Assembly: GCF_006351925.1 (NCBI RefSeq)
Contig: NZ_CP040924.1
Span: 552,501-616,500 of the forward strand
DNA: 64,000 bases
Direction: 5' to 3'
Source of the DNA: Clostridium thermarum
GTDB taxonomy: Bacteria > Bacillota > Clostridia > Clostridiales > Clostridiaceae
Made by a program: the position numbers and the translations under genes. Below, piece after piece: positions 17,249-26,706 of the stretch (positions within the stretch are counted from its first letter, which is position 1; each line of letters opens with the position of its first letter). The notes below the pieces were generated by a model. It did no database searches. It was not told the origin of the DNA and saw only the letters and a program-made list of their open reading frames with translations.

Positions 17249-17854
17249 ATGCAATATCTGAAAGACGAAGTGAGAAACCGTATAGTTAAAGAGGCCCTGA
17301 AGGAGTTTATGGAGAAGGGGTATGAAGGGGCGTCCATAAGAAGTATAGCTAAAAAATCCAATACTTCAGTGGGAAACATATATAAGTACTTCTACTCAAA
17401 AGAAGATATATATGAGAATCTCATAGGCTCTGTGTATCACAGGCTTATTAACTATATAGGGCAGTTTGACAAGGTAGAGCTTAATGAAAGGGCATCTGTA
17501 GTATTTGATGAGCTTATGGAAGAAACAGTGGAGATCTTTAACTCCAGCAGTACTGAAATTTCAATACTTCTCAACCAAAGTAAAGGCTCTAAGTATGAAA
17601 ACTGTAAGAGTATATTTGTTGATTTTATAAGCAGAGTAACTGCAGAAAAGATGAAATATGAACTGTCAATTAAGGGCAAGAGACTCAAGGACGACTTTTG
17701 TATCTATCTCATCTCTTACAGCCTGGTGGAATCTATTGCTATTATAGTGCGGGAAAAGCAAGAGGGTGAGGAAGTTAGAAAAATTATACTAAACCTAATA
17801 GACATTTTCTATACGGACCTTGTAAATAAATTAGATACAGAAGATGTAGAATAA
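17249..17854 (+). CDS. TetR/AcrR-family transcriptional regulator
   Basis: Regulator of 201 residues with an N-terminal TetR helix-turn-helix (IVKEALKEFMEKGYEGASIRSIAKKSNTSVGNIYKYF, given here only as the family-defining region at about residues 10-46) and an all-helical ligand-binding C-terminus unlike named subfamilies. ATG 17249 follows CGGAGG at 17236-17241; an in-frame ATG at 17231 lies before that site. It precedes an ABC ATPase/FtsX-type permease pair on the same strand, with a terminator hairpin between. The usual arrangement is a repressor controlling the neighbouring transporter; the ligand is unknown. Confidence 0.9.
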   Translation: MQYLKDEVRNRIVKEALKEFMEKGYEGASIRSIAKKSNTSVGNIYKYFYSKEDIYENLIGSVYHRLINYIGQFDKVELNERASVVFDELMEETVEIFNSSSTEISILLNQSKGSKYENCKSIFVDFISRVTAEKMKYELSIKGKRLKDDFCIYLISYSLVESIAIIVREKQEGEEVRKIILNLIDIFYTDLVNKLDTEDVE

Positions 17855-17863
17855 TAGTAATAT

Positions 17864-17892
17864 GCTTTCTGTGATAGAAAGCTATATTTTTG
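17864..17892 (+). terminator. terminator after the TetR gene
   Basis: GCTTTCT and AGAAAGC arms around GTGAT, followed by TATATTTTT. Confidence 0.6.
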
Positions 17893-18021
17893 AGTGAAAA
17901 GAGAACGTCGGTTCATCAATTAATAATGAATAATTATGGGGGATTTTTTCTGTTTTTCTTGCCAAAATCTTCAAATTAATGATACTTTAATCAGAAATAA
18001 AGAAAGGAGAGTCGCAAAAAA

Positions 18022-18726
18022 GTGGGTAGTTTTGTAGAAGTAAAAAACGTAAAAAAGTGTTATGATATGGGCGAAGTTGTGATTACAGCAGTAGATGATG
18101 TTTCCTTCTCTATAGAAAAGGGTGAGTTTGTTATCATTCTCGGGGCCAGCGGTGCAGGAAAATCAACAATACTCAATCTCTTAGGCGGTATGGATTATGT
18201 AACGGAGGGAAGTATCTTTGTAGATGGCAATGAAATAAGCAGGTTTGATAAGAAGCTCCTTACAAAATATAGGCGGGAAGACATTGGTTTCGTATTTCAA
18301 TTTTATAATTTGGTGCAGAATTTAAATGCCTTGGAAAATGTAGAACTGGCAGTGGAACTGTGCAAGGATTCCATGGATCCGGAGGAAGTGATGAAAAGTG
18401 TGGGACTGGGCGATAGACTCAACAACTTCCCCTCACAGCTTTCCGGAGGAGAACAGCAAAGGGTATCTATAGCCAGAGCTATTGCAAAAAATCCTAAGCT
18501 ATTGCTTTGTGACGAGCCTACCGGTGCCCTGGACTATAACACCGGCAAGGCTATATTAAAACTGCTGTCAGATACGGCAAAGAAGTACAATATGACAGTG
18601 GTTGTAATAACTCATAACTCGGCTATTGCACCAATAGCTGATAAAGTTATAACCGTGAAGAGTGGAAAAATAGCAAGTATCAAAAGGAATGAAAATCCGG
18701 CTCCAATAGAAAGTATAGAGTGGTAA
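18022..18726 (+). CDS. MacB/LolD-type ABC transporter ATP-binding protein
   Basis: ATPase of 234 residues. Walker A is GASGAGKST (about 41-49), the signature is [14 protein letters not shown], and Walker B is [12 protein letters not shown]; the D loop and a switch His (VVITHN) are intact. It belongs to the lipoprotein-release/antibiotic-export group that works with FtsX-like permeases, and its reading frame overlaps the neighbourhood of the permease start (stop 18726, permease ATG 18729). The start is GTG 18022, 10 bases after GGAGA. Substrate unknown; peptide or lipid export is possible. Confidence 0.93.
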   Translation: MGSFVEVKNVKKCYDMGEVVITAVDDVSFSIEKGEFVIILGASGAGKSTILNLLGGMDYVTEGSIFVDGNEISRFDKKLLTKYRREDIGFVFQFYNLVQNLNALENVELAVELCKDSMDPEEVMKSVGLGDRLNNFPSQLSGGEQQRVSIARAIAKNPKLLLCDEPTGALDYNTGKAILKLLSDTAKKYNMTVVVITHNSAIAPIADKVITVKSGKIASIKRNENPAPIESIEW

Positions 18727-18728
18727 AC

Positions 18729-21700
18729 ATGGGAAAAACTTTTTTAAAAAATTTACTAAGAGACATAAAAAAGACACTTTCACGGTTTTTATCAATAGTA
18801 ATAATCATTGCAGTGGGCGTAGCCTTTTATGCAGGAGTGCGGGCAACAAGCCCCGATATGAAGATATCAGGAGATGCTTACTTCAGTAAAACCAATCTTA
18901 TGGATTTTAGGATAATTTCCACTCTTGGTCTTACTGAGGGAGACCTGGCTGAAATTCAAAAGTTAGATGGGGTCACAAAGGCTGAGGGGGCTTACTCCAT
19001 TGATGCGGTGACGGAATTGAATGAAAGGCAGCTGGTGCTGAATATCAACTCTCTCAGTCCGGAAGGGGGTATCAACGATATAAGGCTTACCCAGGGCAGA
19101 AAGCCGGAAAATTCCAGGGAAGCAGTGGTAGAGGATAAATTTTTGGAAGGGGCTCATCTAAAGCTTGGGGATAAGCTAATCCTTAAGTCCGGCAACGACA
19201 GTAAATTAGAAGATAGCTTGAAACATATGGAATTTACTATTGTGGGAACGGCCCAATCTCCCTTATACGTATCTGCCCAAAGACAGCTTAGCTCATTGGG
19301 AAACGGCAGTGTAAGCGGTTTTGTGTATATACTGCCTGAGGTTTTCAAAAGTGAAGTATATACAGAGATCTATGTGAGAACTGAAAGCGATGAGTCTACT
19401 AACAGCCTTTTGGACAATGAAGCCTACAAAAATTACATCAGTAATATAGAAAAGTCACTAAAGGATTTAGGCAAGCCAAGAAATGAGTTAAGATATGCTG
19501 AGGTTCTAAATACAGCAGAGGATAAACTGAGAGAGGCAGAGCTTGAACTTGAAGACGCTAAAAAAGAAGCTGCAGAAAAGTTTGCCGATGCCCATAGGCA
19601 GATAAATGATGCAGAAGAGAAAATAGCCAGGGGGTGGAGAGAATTAGAGAAAAATGAGGCTCGCTACAATCAAAAGATGGCAGATGGACAAAAACAGATA
19701 GAGGATGGGAAAAAGAGAATCTTATCCGGTGAAGCGGAAATAGCTGCCAATAAAAATAAAATAGAAGAGGGAAAACTTCAGCTTGCAGCCGGCAAGAGAG
19801 AACTTGAGGAAGGCGAAGCTAAGCTAGCAGCAGGAAAGCAGCAGGCCGCAGAAAGTATTTCCGCTGGAATAAGTGGAGAGGTGGAAAAGGCAAGGCTGCT
19901 GATGGAAGCAGATCCTACCGATGTTACCTATGCTTATCAGTATAATGACATAAACAGACTTTATGAGAAGTACATCAAAGGAAAGAACTTTGACGACATG
20001 TATGCTGCACTGAAAAATGATAATATGTTGGAAGGCATAAAGGCCTATTTCGACATAGAGACCTTAAAGCAAGACTTTGACAAGTCAGAGGCCACTATAA
20101 GCAGCGGTAAACAAGAGCTGGAGGCAAAAGAAAGAGAACTCCTAGCCGGGGAGGAAGCCCTTAAAAAAGGTGAAGAGGAGCTTGAAAAGAGCAAAAAAGA
20201 AATTGCAAAAGCGGAAGTTGAACTGAAGCAGGGAAGAGCGGAAGGCTTAACAAAGCTTAAAGACGCAAGGAAAGAGCTGGAGGATGGACAAAAAGAACTG
20301 GAAGAAAATAAAGAAAAATTAAAGAAGGAAGAGGCGGATGCCAATGAGAAGTTTGCAGAGGCTGAAGCTGAAATTAAGAAAAACAGAGAAAAGCTTGCAG
20401 ACATCAAAAGGCCTGAGTGGTATGTCTTAGGCAGGTCTGCTAACATAGGCTACGAAACCTACAGGCAGGACAGTGACAGAATCGATAATATCGGGAAGGC
20501 TTTCCCCCTAATATTTTTCCTGGTGGCAGCCTTGGTAAGCCTCACCACTATGACCAGAATGGTGCAGGAAAAGAGGATGGAGATCGGAACCTTTAATGCC
20601 CTTGGCTATTCCAAGGGGGCCATTGTAGCCCATTATCTGATATACTCACTTTCAGCCAGTGCTGTTGGAAGTCTTATAGGAATTTCCATTGGCTTTAGAT
20701 TGTTTCCGCCGCTTATTATAAATGCCTATGGATCCCTTTATGCTATTCCGGATACCCTAACACCCTTTAATGGAGGTCTTGCCCTTCAGGCTTCACTGCT
20801 GGCCGTATTCTTTACCGCAGCGGCGGCAGTGGGGGCAACCATAGATGAGTTAAGAGAAGTGCCTGCTTCCCTTATGAGACCAAAGCCACCAAAGTCCGGT
20901 AAGGTCATATTCTTGGAGAAAATTTCCTTCATATGGAAAAGGTTGAGCTTCACAAGGAAGGTTACTGCCAGAAATATCTTCAGATATAAGCAGAGGCTCT
21001 TCATGACGGTTATTGGTATAGCTGCCTGCACAGGCTTAATGATCACCGGCTTTGGGCTTAAGGAAGGAATAATAGGTGCAACAGAAGCTCAATTCCAAGA
21101 GATCTACCGGTATAACATGCAGGGAAATCTGAATAAAAATGTTACTGAATCAGACAAAAATGTCATAAAGGAAGAGGCGCAAAAAAATAATAACGTTAAG
21201 TCCATATTATTTTTTTATTCAAAGAATGGGTCTGTAGGTATGGGAGACTCAAAAAGTCAGGATGCTTATATAATTGTTCCGGAAGATAAGAATCAGTTTA
21301 ATAGCTATATTTATTTAAATACAAAGGGGCAAGAAATAGCGTTTCAGGATGATGGGGTCATATTGACAAGGAAGCTTTCCAAGCTTACCAAGAAAGCCCT
21401 TGGGGATACCATTGAGCTTACCCTAGAGGATAGGGTTGTGAAAGCAAGGGTAGCAGGTATAACAGAGCACTATATCCAGCATTATGTTTATATGAGTCCA
21501 GCTTACTATAAAAAGCTTATGGGCAGTGATGTAAGCTATAACAGCTTCTATGGACTGCTTAAGGACACTTCCGAGGAGGCTCAGAATAAAACCGCTGCAG
21601 AACTGAAAACTATAGAAGGGGTAACCTCTGTGGGCTTTAAGAATAACATCCACATTGATTACAACAAGAGTATAGACAGCATAAATTCCGTAGTGTTGAT

Positions 21701-22082
21701 ACTTATAATCTCCGCTGGAGTCCTGGCCTTTGTTGTAATTTATAACCTGACAAATATCAATATTACAGAAAGAAGAAGGGAGCTTGCAACAATAAAACTC
21801 CTGGGCTTCTATGACCACGAACTGGCCCTTTATATATACAGGGAAAACATGATACTTACTGTAATAGGCAGTTTAGCGGGAATACTTGCAGGAATACTGA
21901 TGAATAAATTTGTCCTGTATGCCGCAGAAACCAATGTAATAATGTTCTTGGAAGAAATCAGTTCAATTTCATTCTTGATCTCAGTGTTATTGACCATATT
22001 GTTCTCCGTAGCGGTAAACCTGGCTATGTATAAGAGATTTGACAAGATAGATATGATTGAATCCCTGAAAAGTGCAGAATAA
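18729..22082 (+). CDS. large FtsX-type ABC transporter permease with a periplasmic-side coiled coil
   Basis: Permease of 1117 residues. A first membrane segment (residues 18-37) is followed by an extracytoplasmic domain with a long Glu/Lys/Ala-rich coiled coil split into two stretches (about 265-385 and 440-565) and a globular insertion between. An FtsX domain with three segments comes next (about 590-720), then another segment near 765, a second extracytoplasmic part, and a C-terminal FtsX domain (about 985-1110). This is the YhgE/SalY-like permease plan with coiled coil seen in Firmicutes. It starts just after the ATPase stop. It likely moves lipophilic molecules or senses envelope stress. 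The GTG at 18720 is an alternative start. Confidence 0.88.
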   Translation: MGKTFLKNLLRDIKKTLSRFLSIVIIIAVGVAFYAGVRATSPDMKISGDAYFSKTNLMDFRIISTLGLTEGDLAEIQKLDGVTKAEGAYSIDAVTELNERQLVLNINSLSPEGGINDIRLTQGRKPENSREAVVEDKFLEGAHLKLGDKLILKSGNDSKLEDSLKHMEFTIVGTAQSPLYVSAQRQLSSLGNGSVSGFVYILPEVFKSEVYTEIYVRTESDESTNSLLDNEAYKNYISNIEKSLKDLGKPRNELRYAEVLNTAEDKLREAELELEDAKKEAAEKFADAHRQINDAEEKIARGWRELEKNEARYNQKMADGQKQIEDGKKRILSGEAEIAANKNKIEEGKLQLAAGKRELEEGEAKLAAGKQQAAESISAGISGEVEKARLLMEADPTDVTYAYQYNDINRLYEKYIKGKNFDDMYAALKNDNMLEGIKAYFDIETLKQDFDKSEATISSGKQELEAKERELLAGEEALKKGEEELEKSKKEIAKAEVELKQGRAEGLTKLKDARKELEDGQKELEENKEKLKKEEADANEKFAEAEAEIKKNREKLADIKRPEWYVLGRSANIGYETYRQDSDRIDNIGKAFPLIFFLVAALVSLTTMTRMVQEKRMEIGTFNALGYSKGAIVAHYLIYSLSASAVGSLIGISIGFRLFPPLIINAYGSLYAIPDTLTPFNGGLALQASLLAVFFTAAAAVGATIDELREVPASLMRPKPPKSGKVIFLEKISFIWKRLSFTRKVTARNIFRYKQRLFMTVIGIAACTGLMITGFGLKEGIIGATEAQFQEIYRYNMQGNLNKNVTESDKNVIKEEAQKNNNVKSILFFYSKNGSVGMGDSKSQDAYIIVPEDKNQFNSYIYLNTKGQEIAFQDDGVILTRKLSKLTKKALGDTIELTLEDRVVKARVAGITEHYIQHYVYMSPAYYKKLMGSDVSYNSFYGLLKDTSEEAQNKTAAELKTIEGVTSVGFKNNIHIDYNKSIDSINSVVLILIISAGVLAFVVIYNLTNINITERRRELATIKLLGFYDHELALYIYRENMILTVIGSLAGILAGILMNKFVLYAAETNVIMFLEEISSISFLISVLLTILFSVAVNLAMYKRFDKIDMIESLKSAE

Positions 22083-22140
22083 GGGTGCAGTACTTATGGT
22101 TTCCACACAAATGGGATATAGAAACATACAGAATTAACAG

Positions 22141-22195
22141 ACTATCCACAAAGTATAACTTGAAAGGGTTATGCTTTGTGGATAGTTTTTATTAC
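22141..22195 (+). terminator. strong terminator after the ABC transporter
   Basis: ACTATCCACAAAGTATAAC pairs with GTTATGCTTTGTGGATAGT around a short loop, followed by TTTTTATT. Confidence 0.85.
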
Positions 22196-22200
22196 ATATC

Positions 22201-22305
22201 TTAAATTATTTGAAAAGTAGCATTGGAAGTAGAATCAGTTCCATTACTTGTGGCATACAAGCCAAAGAATACCCCTGTGAAGCCACCGGTGACTATAGTA
22301 GTCAT
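22201..22305 (-). pseudogene. 34-codon 3' stub of a GH43 beta-xylosidase-like gene
   Basis: Too short for standard gene finding. From ATG 22305 (the upstream TAGGAGG overlaps the stop of the GH3 gene) the minus strand encodes a 34-residue peptide whose GGFTGVFFGLYATSNG core matches the end of the C-terminal beta-sandwich of GH43 beta-xylosidases, which typically close with GLYATGNG-type residues and an aromatic tail. The catalytic domain is absent. I read it as the surviving end of a deleted gene. It may still be translated because ribosome site and start are intact. Confidence 0.6.
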
Positions 22306-22314
22306 ATTTGCCTC

Positions 22315-24441
22315 CTAATTGTTATGTTTTATTTTTACTTTGCAGCATTGGTATAGATCTTTATCGGAGGAAGAACCACCAACCTTTATTATGAGTTCTA
22401 CATCTTCCACTACCCAAGCAGCCTTCTCAGCATTCCAATAAGCGGTATCCCTTGCATCAAAGGAAAGCCCAACAGAAGTCTTTTTACCGGCTTCGATCAT
22501 AACCCTGTTAAAGGCTTTTAATTCTTTTATAGGACGTTCCACAGAGGAGTTTACATATTCAACATACAGCTGGACTACCTCTTCTCCGTCCCGGTACCCT
22601 ATGTTTTCAACATCTACAGTGACTGTCAGAGTGTCATTTGGACCTATTTCAGTTGAACTTGGTATTAAATCTGAGTACCTGAACTTTGTATAGCTTAAAC
22701 CATAGCCAAAGGGATAAAGTGGATCACCTTTGAAATACATGTAGGTTCGGCCGTTTCGGATATTATAATCCATAATATCCGGCACCTGGTCCAGGGACTT
22801 TGGCCAGGTCTGCACAAGACGGCCAGCAGGATTATAGTCTCCGAAAATTACATCTGCCAGAGCACTGCCCATCTCCTGGCTGTTCTGGGTCATGTGCAAA
22901 ATGGAAGGTATAGTTTCCTGAGCCCTATTAACTGCATATGGGAAACTGGAAACCAGCACAAGGATGGTATTTTTATTGGCCTTAAGTACCTCTTGCAGAA
23001 TGTCTTCATCGGCCTTTTCTAAGTTTATAGACTTTCTATCGGCAGCTTCTCTGCCTTCACTGTCCATTTGCGTGATTGCCCAGCCTAAGTTTCCGGATAC
23101 CGGATCATTACCTATTATAACTATGGCTACGTCCGATTTTGATGCTGCCTCCACAGCTGCATTATTGGTATTATCAAAGGCATAATTTACAGTAACATTA
23201 TTTCCTAGCTTATCTTTTATCCCCTGCAGTGGAGTGATAGAGTAGGGCAGATCTCCGCCGTACCAATCTACGTGTACAATGTCAGCCTTGTGGCCGATGA
23301 CGGCAACACTTTTTAAGGAAGACTTATCAAGAGGAAGTAAGTCATTACTGTTCTTCAATAACACTATGGACTTTTGTGTAGCCTTCTTTACCAGGGCCTT
23401 ATGCGCCTCACTTTCCCAGGGAGCCGTTTGTCCAATTTTTGTATAAGGCACCATTTCAGGTGGATCCAGAAGGCCAAGACGGATCATGATTCTCAAGTTT
23501 CTCCTCAAAACTTCATCGATGTCCTCCATACTTATCAAACCGGCATCCAAGGCCTCATTAACGCCATCGGTGTATAGGGGGTCTAAAAATTGGCTTATAC
23601 CGGCCTTGATACAGGCGGCGGAAGCATCTCTGTTATTATCGTAATAGTGGTGATCTGTTACCAAAAGACCTAAGGCGCCTCCATCGGTGCAGATAATACC
23701 GTCCACACCCCATTCCTTCATAGTTATATCCCGGATAAAGGGATTTATTATACAGGGGATGCCATTATATTTGTTATAGGCCGTCATATAGTTATCAGCT
23801 CCTCCCACCGTAAAACCCTTCATAAAGGGATAGGAATAGTACTCTCTGAATAAGCGGTCATCAAAGTCTGAAGAAGAGGAGGTACGGGTATCCTCATTAC
23901 TGTTAGCTAAAAAATGCTTTAAGAGGGAAGCTGTCCGGATATATTTCGGATCATCCCCCTGCAAGCCCTTAACAAAGGCAACGGTCATTACGCTGTTGAA
24001 GTATGGATCTTCACCAAAGCATTCCTCTGTCCGTCCCCATCGAGGGTCTCTTCCTAAGTCGGCATTGGGGGCCCTTACTACAAGACCGCCTCTGCCAAGC
24101 TTGTGATAGGCATATCTGAATTCTATAGCTTCTGCTTCAGCCGCTTCTTTAATCAGTATGGGATCCCAGGTTTCTGCTAGACCAATAGCTTGGCAAAATT
24201 GTGTGGTGGCCATAGGCACATCGCCCCCCCATTTACCGGGGCCTCCTAGTGCAGCACCATGATAGCCTTCCACCTGGCCGGCCACAGAAAAACCAAGCCT
24301 GGAGATGGTGTGGTTACCACTGTCCAAAAGCTGAATTTTTTCTTCCCTTGTCAAAAGATCTAGGAGGTTGTTAATTCTTTCTTCCATGGGCAAGGAGGGG
24401 TTTTGAAAGGGATACTCGTACTTGTTTTTGTTTGAATTCAT
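22315..24441 (-). CDS. GH3 glycoside hydrolase (beta-xylosidase/beta-glucosidase type), cytoplasmic
   Basis: Enzyme of 708 residues without signal peptide. It has the (alpha/beta)8 domain with GRDPRWGRTEECFGEDP and KHFLANS, the alpha/beta sandwich with KNSNDLLPL, and a C-terminal fibronectin-III-like domain (NIGYRDGEEVVQLYVEY). The nucleophile Asp is in GIICTDGGALG, where the Trp that usually follows (SDW) is replaced by Gly. It likely removes terminal xylose or glucose from imported oligosaccharides. ATG 24441 follows GGGAGTG; the longer reading from 24495 crosses a repeat. It lies downstream of a decayed GH2 gene on the same strand. Confidence 0.9.
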   Translation of the reverse strand: MNSNKNKYEYPFQNPSLPMEERINNLLDLLTREEKIQLLDSGNHTISRLGFSVAGQVEGYHGAALGGPGKWGGDVPMATTQFCQAIGLAETWDPILIKEAAEAEAIEFRYAYHKLGRGGLVVRAPNADLGRDPRWGRTEECFGEDPYFNSVMTVAFVKGLQGDDPKYIRTASLLKHFLANSNEDTRTSSSSDFDDRLFREYYSYPFMKGFTVGGADNYMTAYNKYNGIPCIINPFIRDITMKEWGVDGIICTDGGALGLLVTDHHYYDNNRDASAACIKAGISQFLDPLYTDGVNEALDAGLISMEDIDEVLRRNLRIMIRLGLLDPPEMVPYTKIGQTAPWESEAHKALVKKATQKSIVLLKNSNDLLPLDKSSLKSVAVIGHKADIVHVDWYGGDLPYSITPLQGIKDKLGNNVTVNYAFDNTNNAAVEAASKSDVAIVIIGNDPVSGNLGWAITQMDSEGREAADRKSINLEKADEDILQEVLKANKNTILVLVSSFPYAVNRAQETIPSILHMTQNSQEMGSALADVIFGDYNPAGRLVQTWPKSLDQVPDIMDYNIRNGRTYMYFKGDPLYPFGYGLSYTKFRYSDLIPSSTEIGPNDTLTVTVDVENIGYRDGEEVVQLYVEYVNSSVERPIKELKAFNRVMIEAGKKTSVGLSFDARDTAYWNAEKAAWVVEDVELIIKVGGSSSDKDLYQCCKVKIKHNN

Positions 24442-24480
24442 TATTATCACTCCCGTATTGTAATATCTGTTAAATTGACA

Positions 24481-24496
24481 ATTGTCCATTGTCAAT
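24481..24496. repeat. short dispersed repeat ATTGTCCATTGTCAAT
   Basis: The same 16 bases occur at 2343-2358, again just upstream of a hydrolase start. Here it lies within a larger inverted repeat (TTGACAATTGTCCATTGTCAA) between the GH2 remnant and the GH3 gene. Confidence 0.5.
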
Positions 24497-25862
24497 GGTA
24501 AATTGTATTAAGCACTTTCCTTAGTGTATCAACATCTAACACGTCAGCCGGTTGGAATTTGTCAGATTTAAAGTAATTCAGTATGGAATATAAAAGCTGC
24601 CTGCCTTTAATGGACCGGTATATTTGGATATTTCATCGAAATTGGGATAGGTTTGATATTGGCCTATCTCATGGGAAACCACCGGTACCTTGGGGATAAG
24701 TCCGACATCGGAGCTTATTGCTTCCACCTTCTTTGTTCCTGTGCCAAATTGTATTTCAATAGTTTCTCCGGCTGCTTTTACCGAAGTCTTATCGATTTCT
24801 ATTTCTGTTGGAACTATGTTCTCATCGTAACTCTTCATGGTGCTTGGTTCGCACACCTGCACATGGCCCAGTGGAGCGTCACACATGGCATAAGAACCTC
24901 TTATTAACCTGTTTCGTGAAAATCTTACACCGCTGAAAAAGTCATCTTCCTCCAAGATAACCGGGGTAAACTGGAAGTTGTTAGAGCCCTGGGTATATAA
25001 ATGTCTGTTATCAATACTTTTATAGAGGCGCAGAATTTCTGCCATCCTTTCCTTGCTGCCCCACAGCTCATTGCCAAGAGACATCATTGCAAAGGAAGGG
25101 TGGTTGCCGTAGGTCTTCAACATGGCAAGACCTTCAGCTATTAAGTATTCCTGCTCTACGGCATTATGATTTTCGTAGCTTTCGTCAGTCATGGTTCCCC
25201 AGAAAGGAAGTTCAGGCTGCATATAGATTCCTAATATATCAGCAGCCACAAAGGCAGTTTCCGGTGGACAGCAGGTGTGAAAGCGGTAATGATTTATGCC
25301 ATAGGACTTGGATATTGAAAGCACTTTAAGCCACTCTTCTACAGTAGTGGGAGCAAAGCCGGTCTTTGGGAAGATCAAGCCATCGTGTTTTCCACGCATA
25401 AAGGTTTTGCTCCGTTAATGTTGAATTTATCCCCATCGGAACCAAGCTTTCTTAAGCCAGTGGTAACTTCAGCCGTATCTACTAGAGAACCATTGATTTT
25501 TAAACCAAGCTTAAAGGTGTAGAGGTTGGGCTCATATTCGCTCCATAAAAGAACATCCTCACCCATCTCATAATCTTCCAATTTGTCTGCGTATCCGGTG
25601 AGGTTAGATGGCCGCCCTTTGTTGGGTAATGCGTATTATCCACCAGTATGTTAATGATATGTTTCCCAAGGGATAGATTTTCTGTTATATCATAAATATC
25701 TGTTAGAAAGCCAACTTCTCTGCTTTCATTTCTATTGCCCTTTTTGGCATAGGAAGTGGTGCCCGGCAGGGTAATTGTGTCTCTGAAAACAGGAGGCATG
25801 CCTTTTTTATTTCCGTCAAGGTGGAAATTCCAAATTCCACTGATATCTATACATTTAAACAT
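24492..25862 (-). pseudogene. decayed GH2 family glycosidase gene (frameshifts and internal deletions)
   Basis: Three reading frames give one broken GH2 protein. N-terminus from ATG 25862 (behind TTGGAGG): sugar-binding domain MFKCIDISGIWNFHLDG to about HLTSPDTQTNW. A frame jump near 25585 removes most of the jelly-roll/immunoglobulin junction and resumes at LEDYEMGEDVLLWSEYEPN. A second frame jump near 25395 leads to the barrel, with acid/base Glu in SLGNELWGS and nucleophile Glu in VVSHEIGQY. The frame stops at 24578, but another frame continues as GRQLLYSILNYFKSDKF to a stop at 24492, which looks like the real end after a further deletion. Not functional as one enzyme. Confidence 0.85.
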
Positions 25863-26009
25863 AGTTAAAACCTCCAATACACTTTTGTTTCGGTGGATTT
25901 TATATATATTAATGGTTCTTATTAAATCGTATACATTCCAAGAATAATGTTCAATCATAGTAATTTGACATAAATGACATGAAAATTTATAGGTTTTTGA
26001 AATACAAAT

Positions 26010-26043
26010 ATTTAAGCTTCATTTAAGGAAGCAATTCTATAAT
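26010..26043 (+). promoter_or_regulatory. promoter with an 11-bp-spaced direct-repeat activator box, copy 1
   Basis: ATTTAAGCTTCATTTAAGG (26010-26028) holds two TTTAAG units spaced by 11 bp, then 9 bases, then TATAAT (26038-26043). The box replaces the -35. An almost identical box with the same 9-base gap precedes the last gene (63694-63727). Tandem 11-bp-spaced boxes at -35 are typical of OmpR/PhoB-family response regulators. Confidence 0.6.
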
Positions 26044-26047
26044 AAAG

Positions 26048-26194
26048 ATATCAGCAAAGTTAATACGTAAAGATGCCAAAACCGATCTGGCAGTTTTAAA
26101 AATAGAAGCTTCAGACTTAACAACTGCAGTTTATGGGGATTCTTCTAAATTAGTTGTTGGCGAGCTTGCTGTAGCTATAGGTAATCCACTATAG
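26048..26194 (+). pseudogene. remnant of an HtrA/DegP-type serine protease gene
   Basis: About 48 codons without a start, stopping at TAG 26192-26194: ISAKLIRKDAKTDLAVLKIE, then GDSSKLVVGELAVAIGNPL. This is the conserved HtrA stretch holding the catalytic Asp (KTDLAVLKI) and the AIGNP motif; the His region, the GNSGGP serine motif and the PDZ domain are gone. A matching promoter box lies just upstream, so the promoter outlived the gene. Confidence 0.8.
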
Positions 26195-26320
26195 GGATAG
26201 CCATATTTTTTTTATGCTAATATAGCATCAAATTTGGTGAAACTACACTAAAAATAGTAACTGCTTGAGGAATTAAAGGACTTAAAAGATCCACAACCTA
26301 GGGAACTTGTACATTTTATA

Positions 26321-26351
26321 AAAAGAAAAACAGAGAACCTGTCTCTGTTTT
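26321..26351 (-). terminator. terminator of the tRNA operon
   Basis: On the minus strand AAAACAGAGA and TCTCTGTTTT enclose a 5-base loop and are followed by a T-rich CTTTTT stretch. Confidence 0.75.
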
Positions 26352-26359
26352 CTTTCTAT

Positions 26360-26434
26360 TGGAGCGGAAGACGGGATTCGAACCCGCAACTTTCACCTTG
26401 GCAAGGTGACACTCTACCATTGAGTCACTCCCGC
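26360..26434 (-). tRNA. tRNA-Gly (GCC)
   Basis: 75 bases including an encoded CCA. Acceptor arm GCGGGAG/CTTCCGC with one G-T pair, anticodon loop with GCC, TTCGAATCC T-loop. Last gene of the five-tRNA cluster. Confidence 0.95.
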
Positions 26435-26453
26435 ATATTAAATTTAAAATAAA

Positions 26454-26537
26454 TGGTGCAGATGAAGGGAGTCGAACCCCCACGCCGTAGGCGCTAGATC
26501 CTAAGTCTAGTGCGTCTGCCAATTCCGCCACATCTGC
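26454..26537 (-). tRNA. tRNA-Leu (TAG)
   Basis: 84 bases with a long variable arm as in class II tRNAs, acceptor GCAGATG/CATCTGC, anticodon loop CTTAGGA, encoded CCA. Confidence 0.95.
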
Positions 26538-26542
26538 ACACT

Positions 26543-26618
26543 TGGTGGCTCACCGGGGAATCGAACCCCGGACACCATGATTAAAAGTCATGTGCTCTAC
26601 CGACTGAGCTAGTGAACC
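26543..26618 (-). tRNA. tRNA-Lys (TTT)
   Basis: 76 bases, acceptor GGTTCAC/GTGAGCC, anticodon loop CTTTTAA, T-loop GTTCGATTC, encoded CCA. Confidence 0.95.
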
Positions 26619-26621
26619 AAA

Positions 26622-26696
26622 TGGCTGGGATAGAAGGATTCGAACCTTCGCATACAGGAGTCAAAGTCCTGTGCCTTACCGCTTGGCGATATCCCA
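26622..26696 (-). tRNA. tRNA-Gln (TTG)
   Basis: 75 bases, acceptor TGGGATA/TATCCCA, anticodon loop with TTG, encoded CCA. Confidence 0.95.
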
Positions 26697-26706
26697 ATGA
26701 ATCCAA

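Noticed and set aside
20045-20446. 133-residue Ser/Phe-rich minus-strand ORF
   Set aside because: Antisense shadow of the FtsX-type permease coiled coil; the composition is that expected from Glu/Lys codons read backwards.
24578-25958. Three separate minus-strand ORFs (24578-25399, 25375-25581, 25500-25958) as individual genes
   Set aside because: Their translations line up as consecutive parts of one GH2 enzyme, so they are one broken gene.
26195-26320. Stretch reading EELKDLKDPQPRELVHFIKR downstream of the HtrA remnant
   Set aside because: It looks like a piece of coding sequence, but about 20 residues is too little to assign a family or even a frame with confidence.
26316-26531. 71-residue ORF on the minus strand starting MAELADALDLGSS
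   Set aside because: It is a translation of tRNA-Leu and tRNA-Gly genes; this peptide is a well-known spurious annotation.
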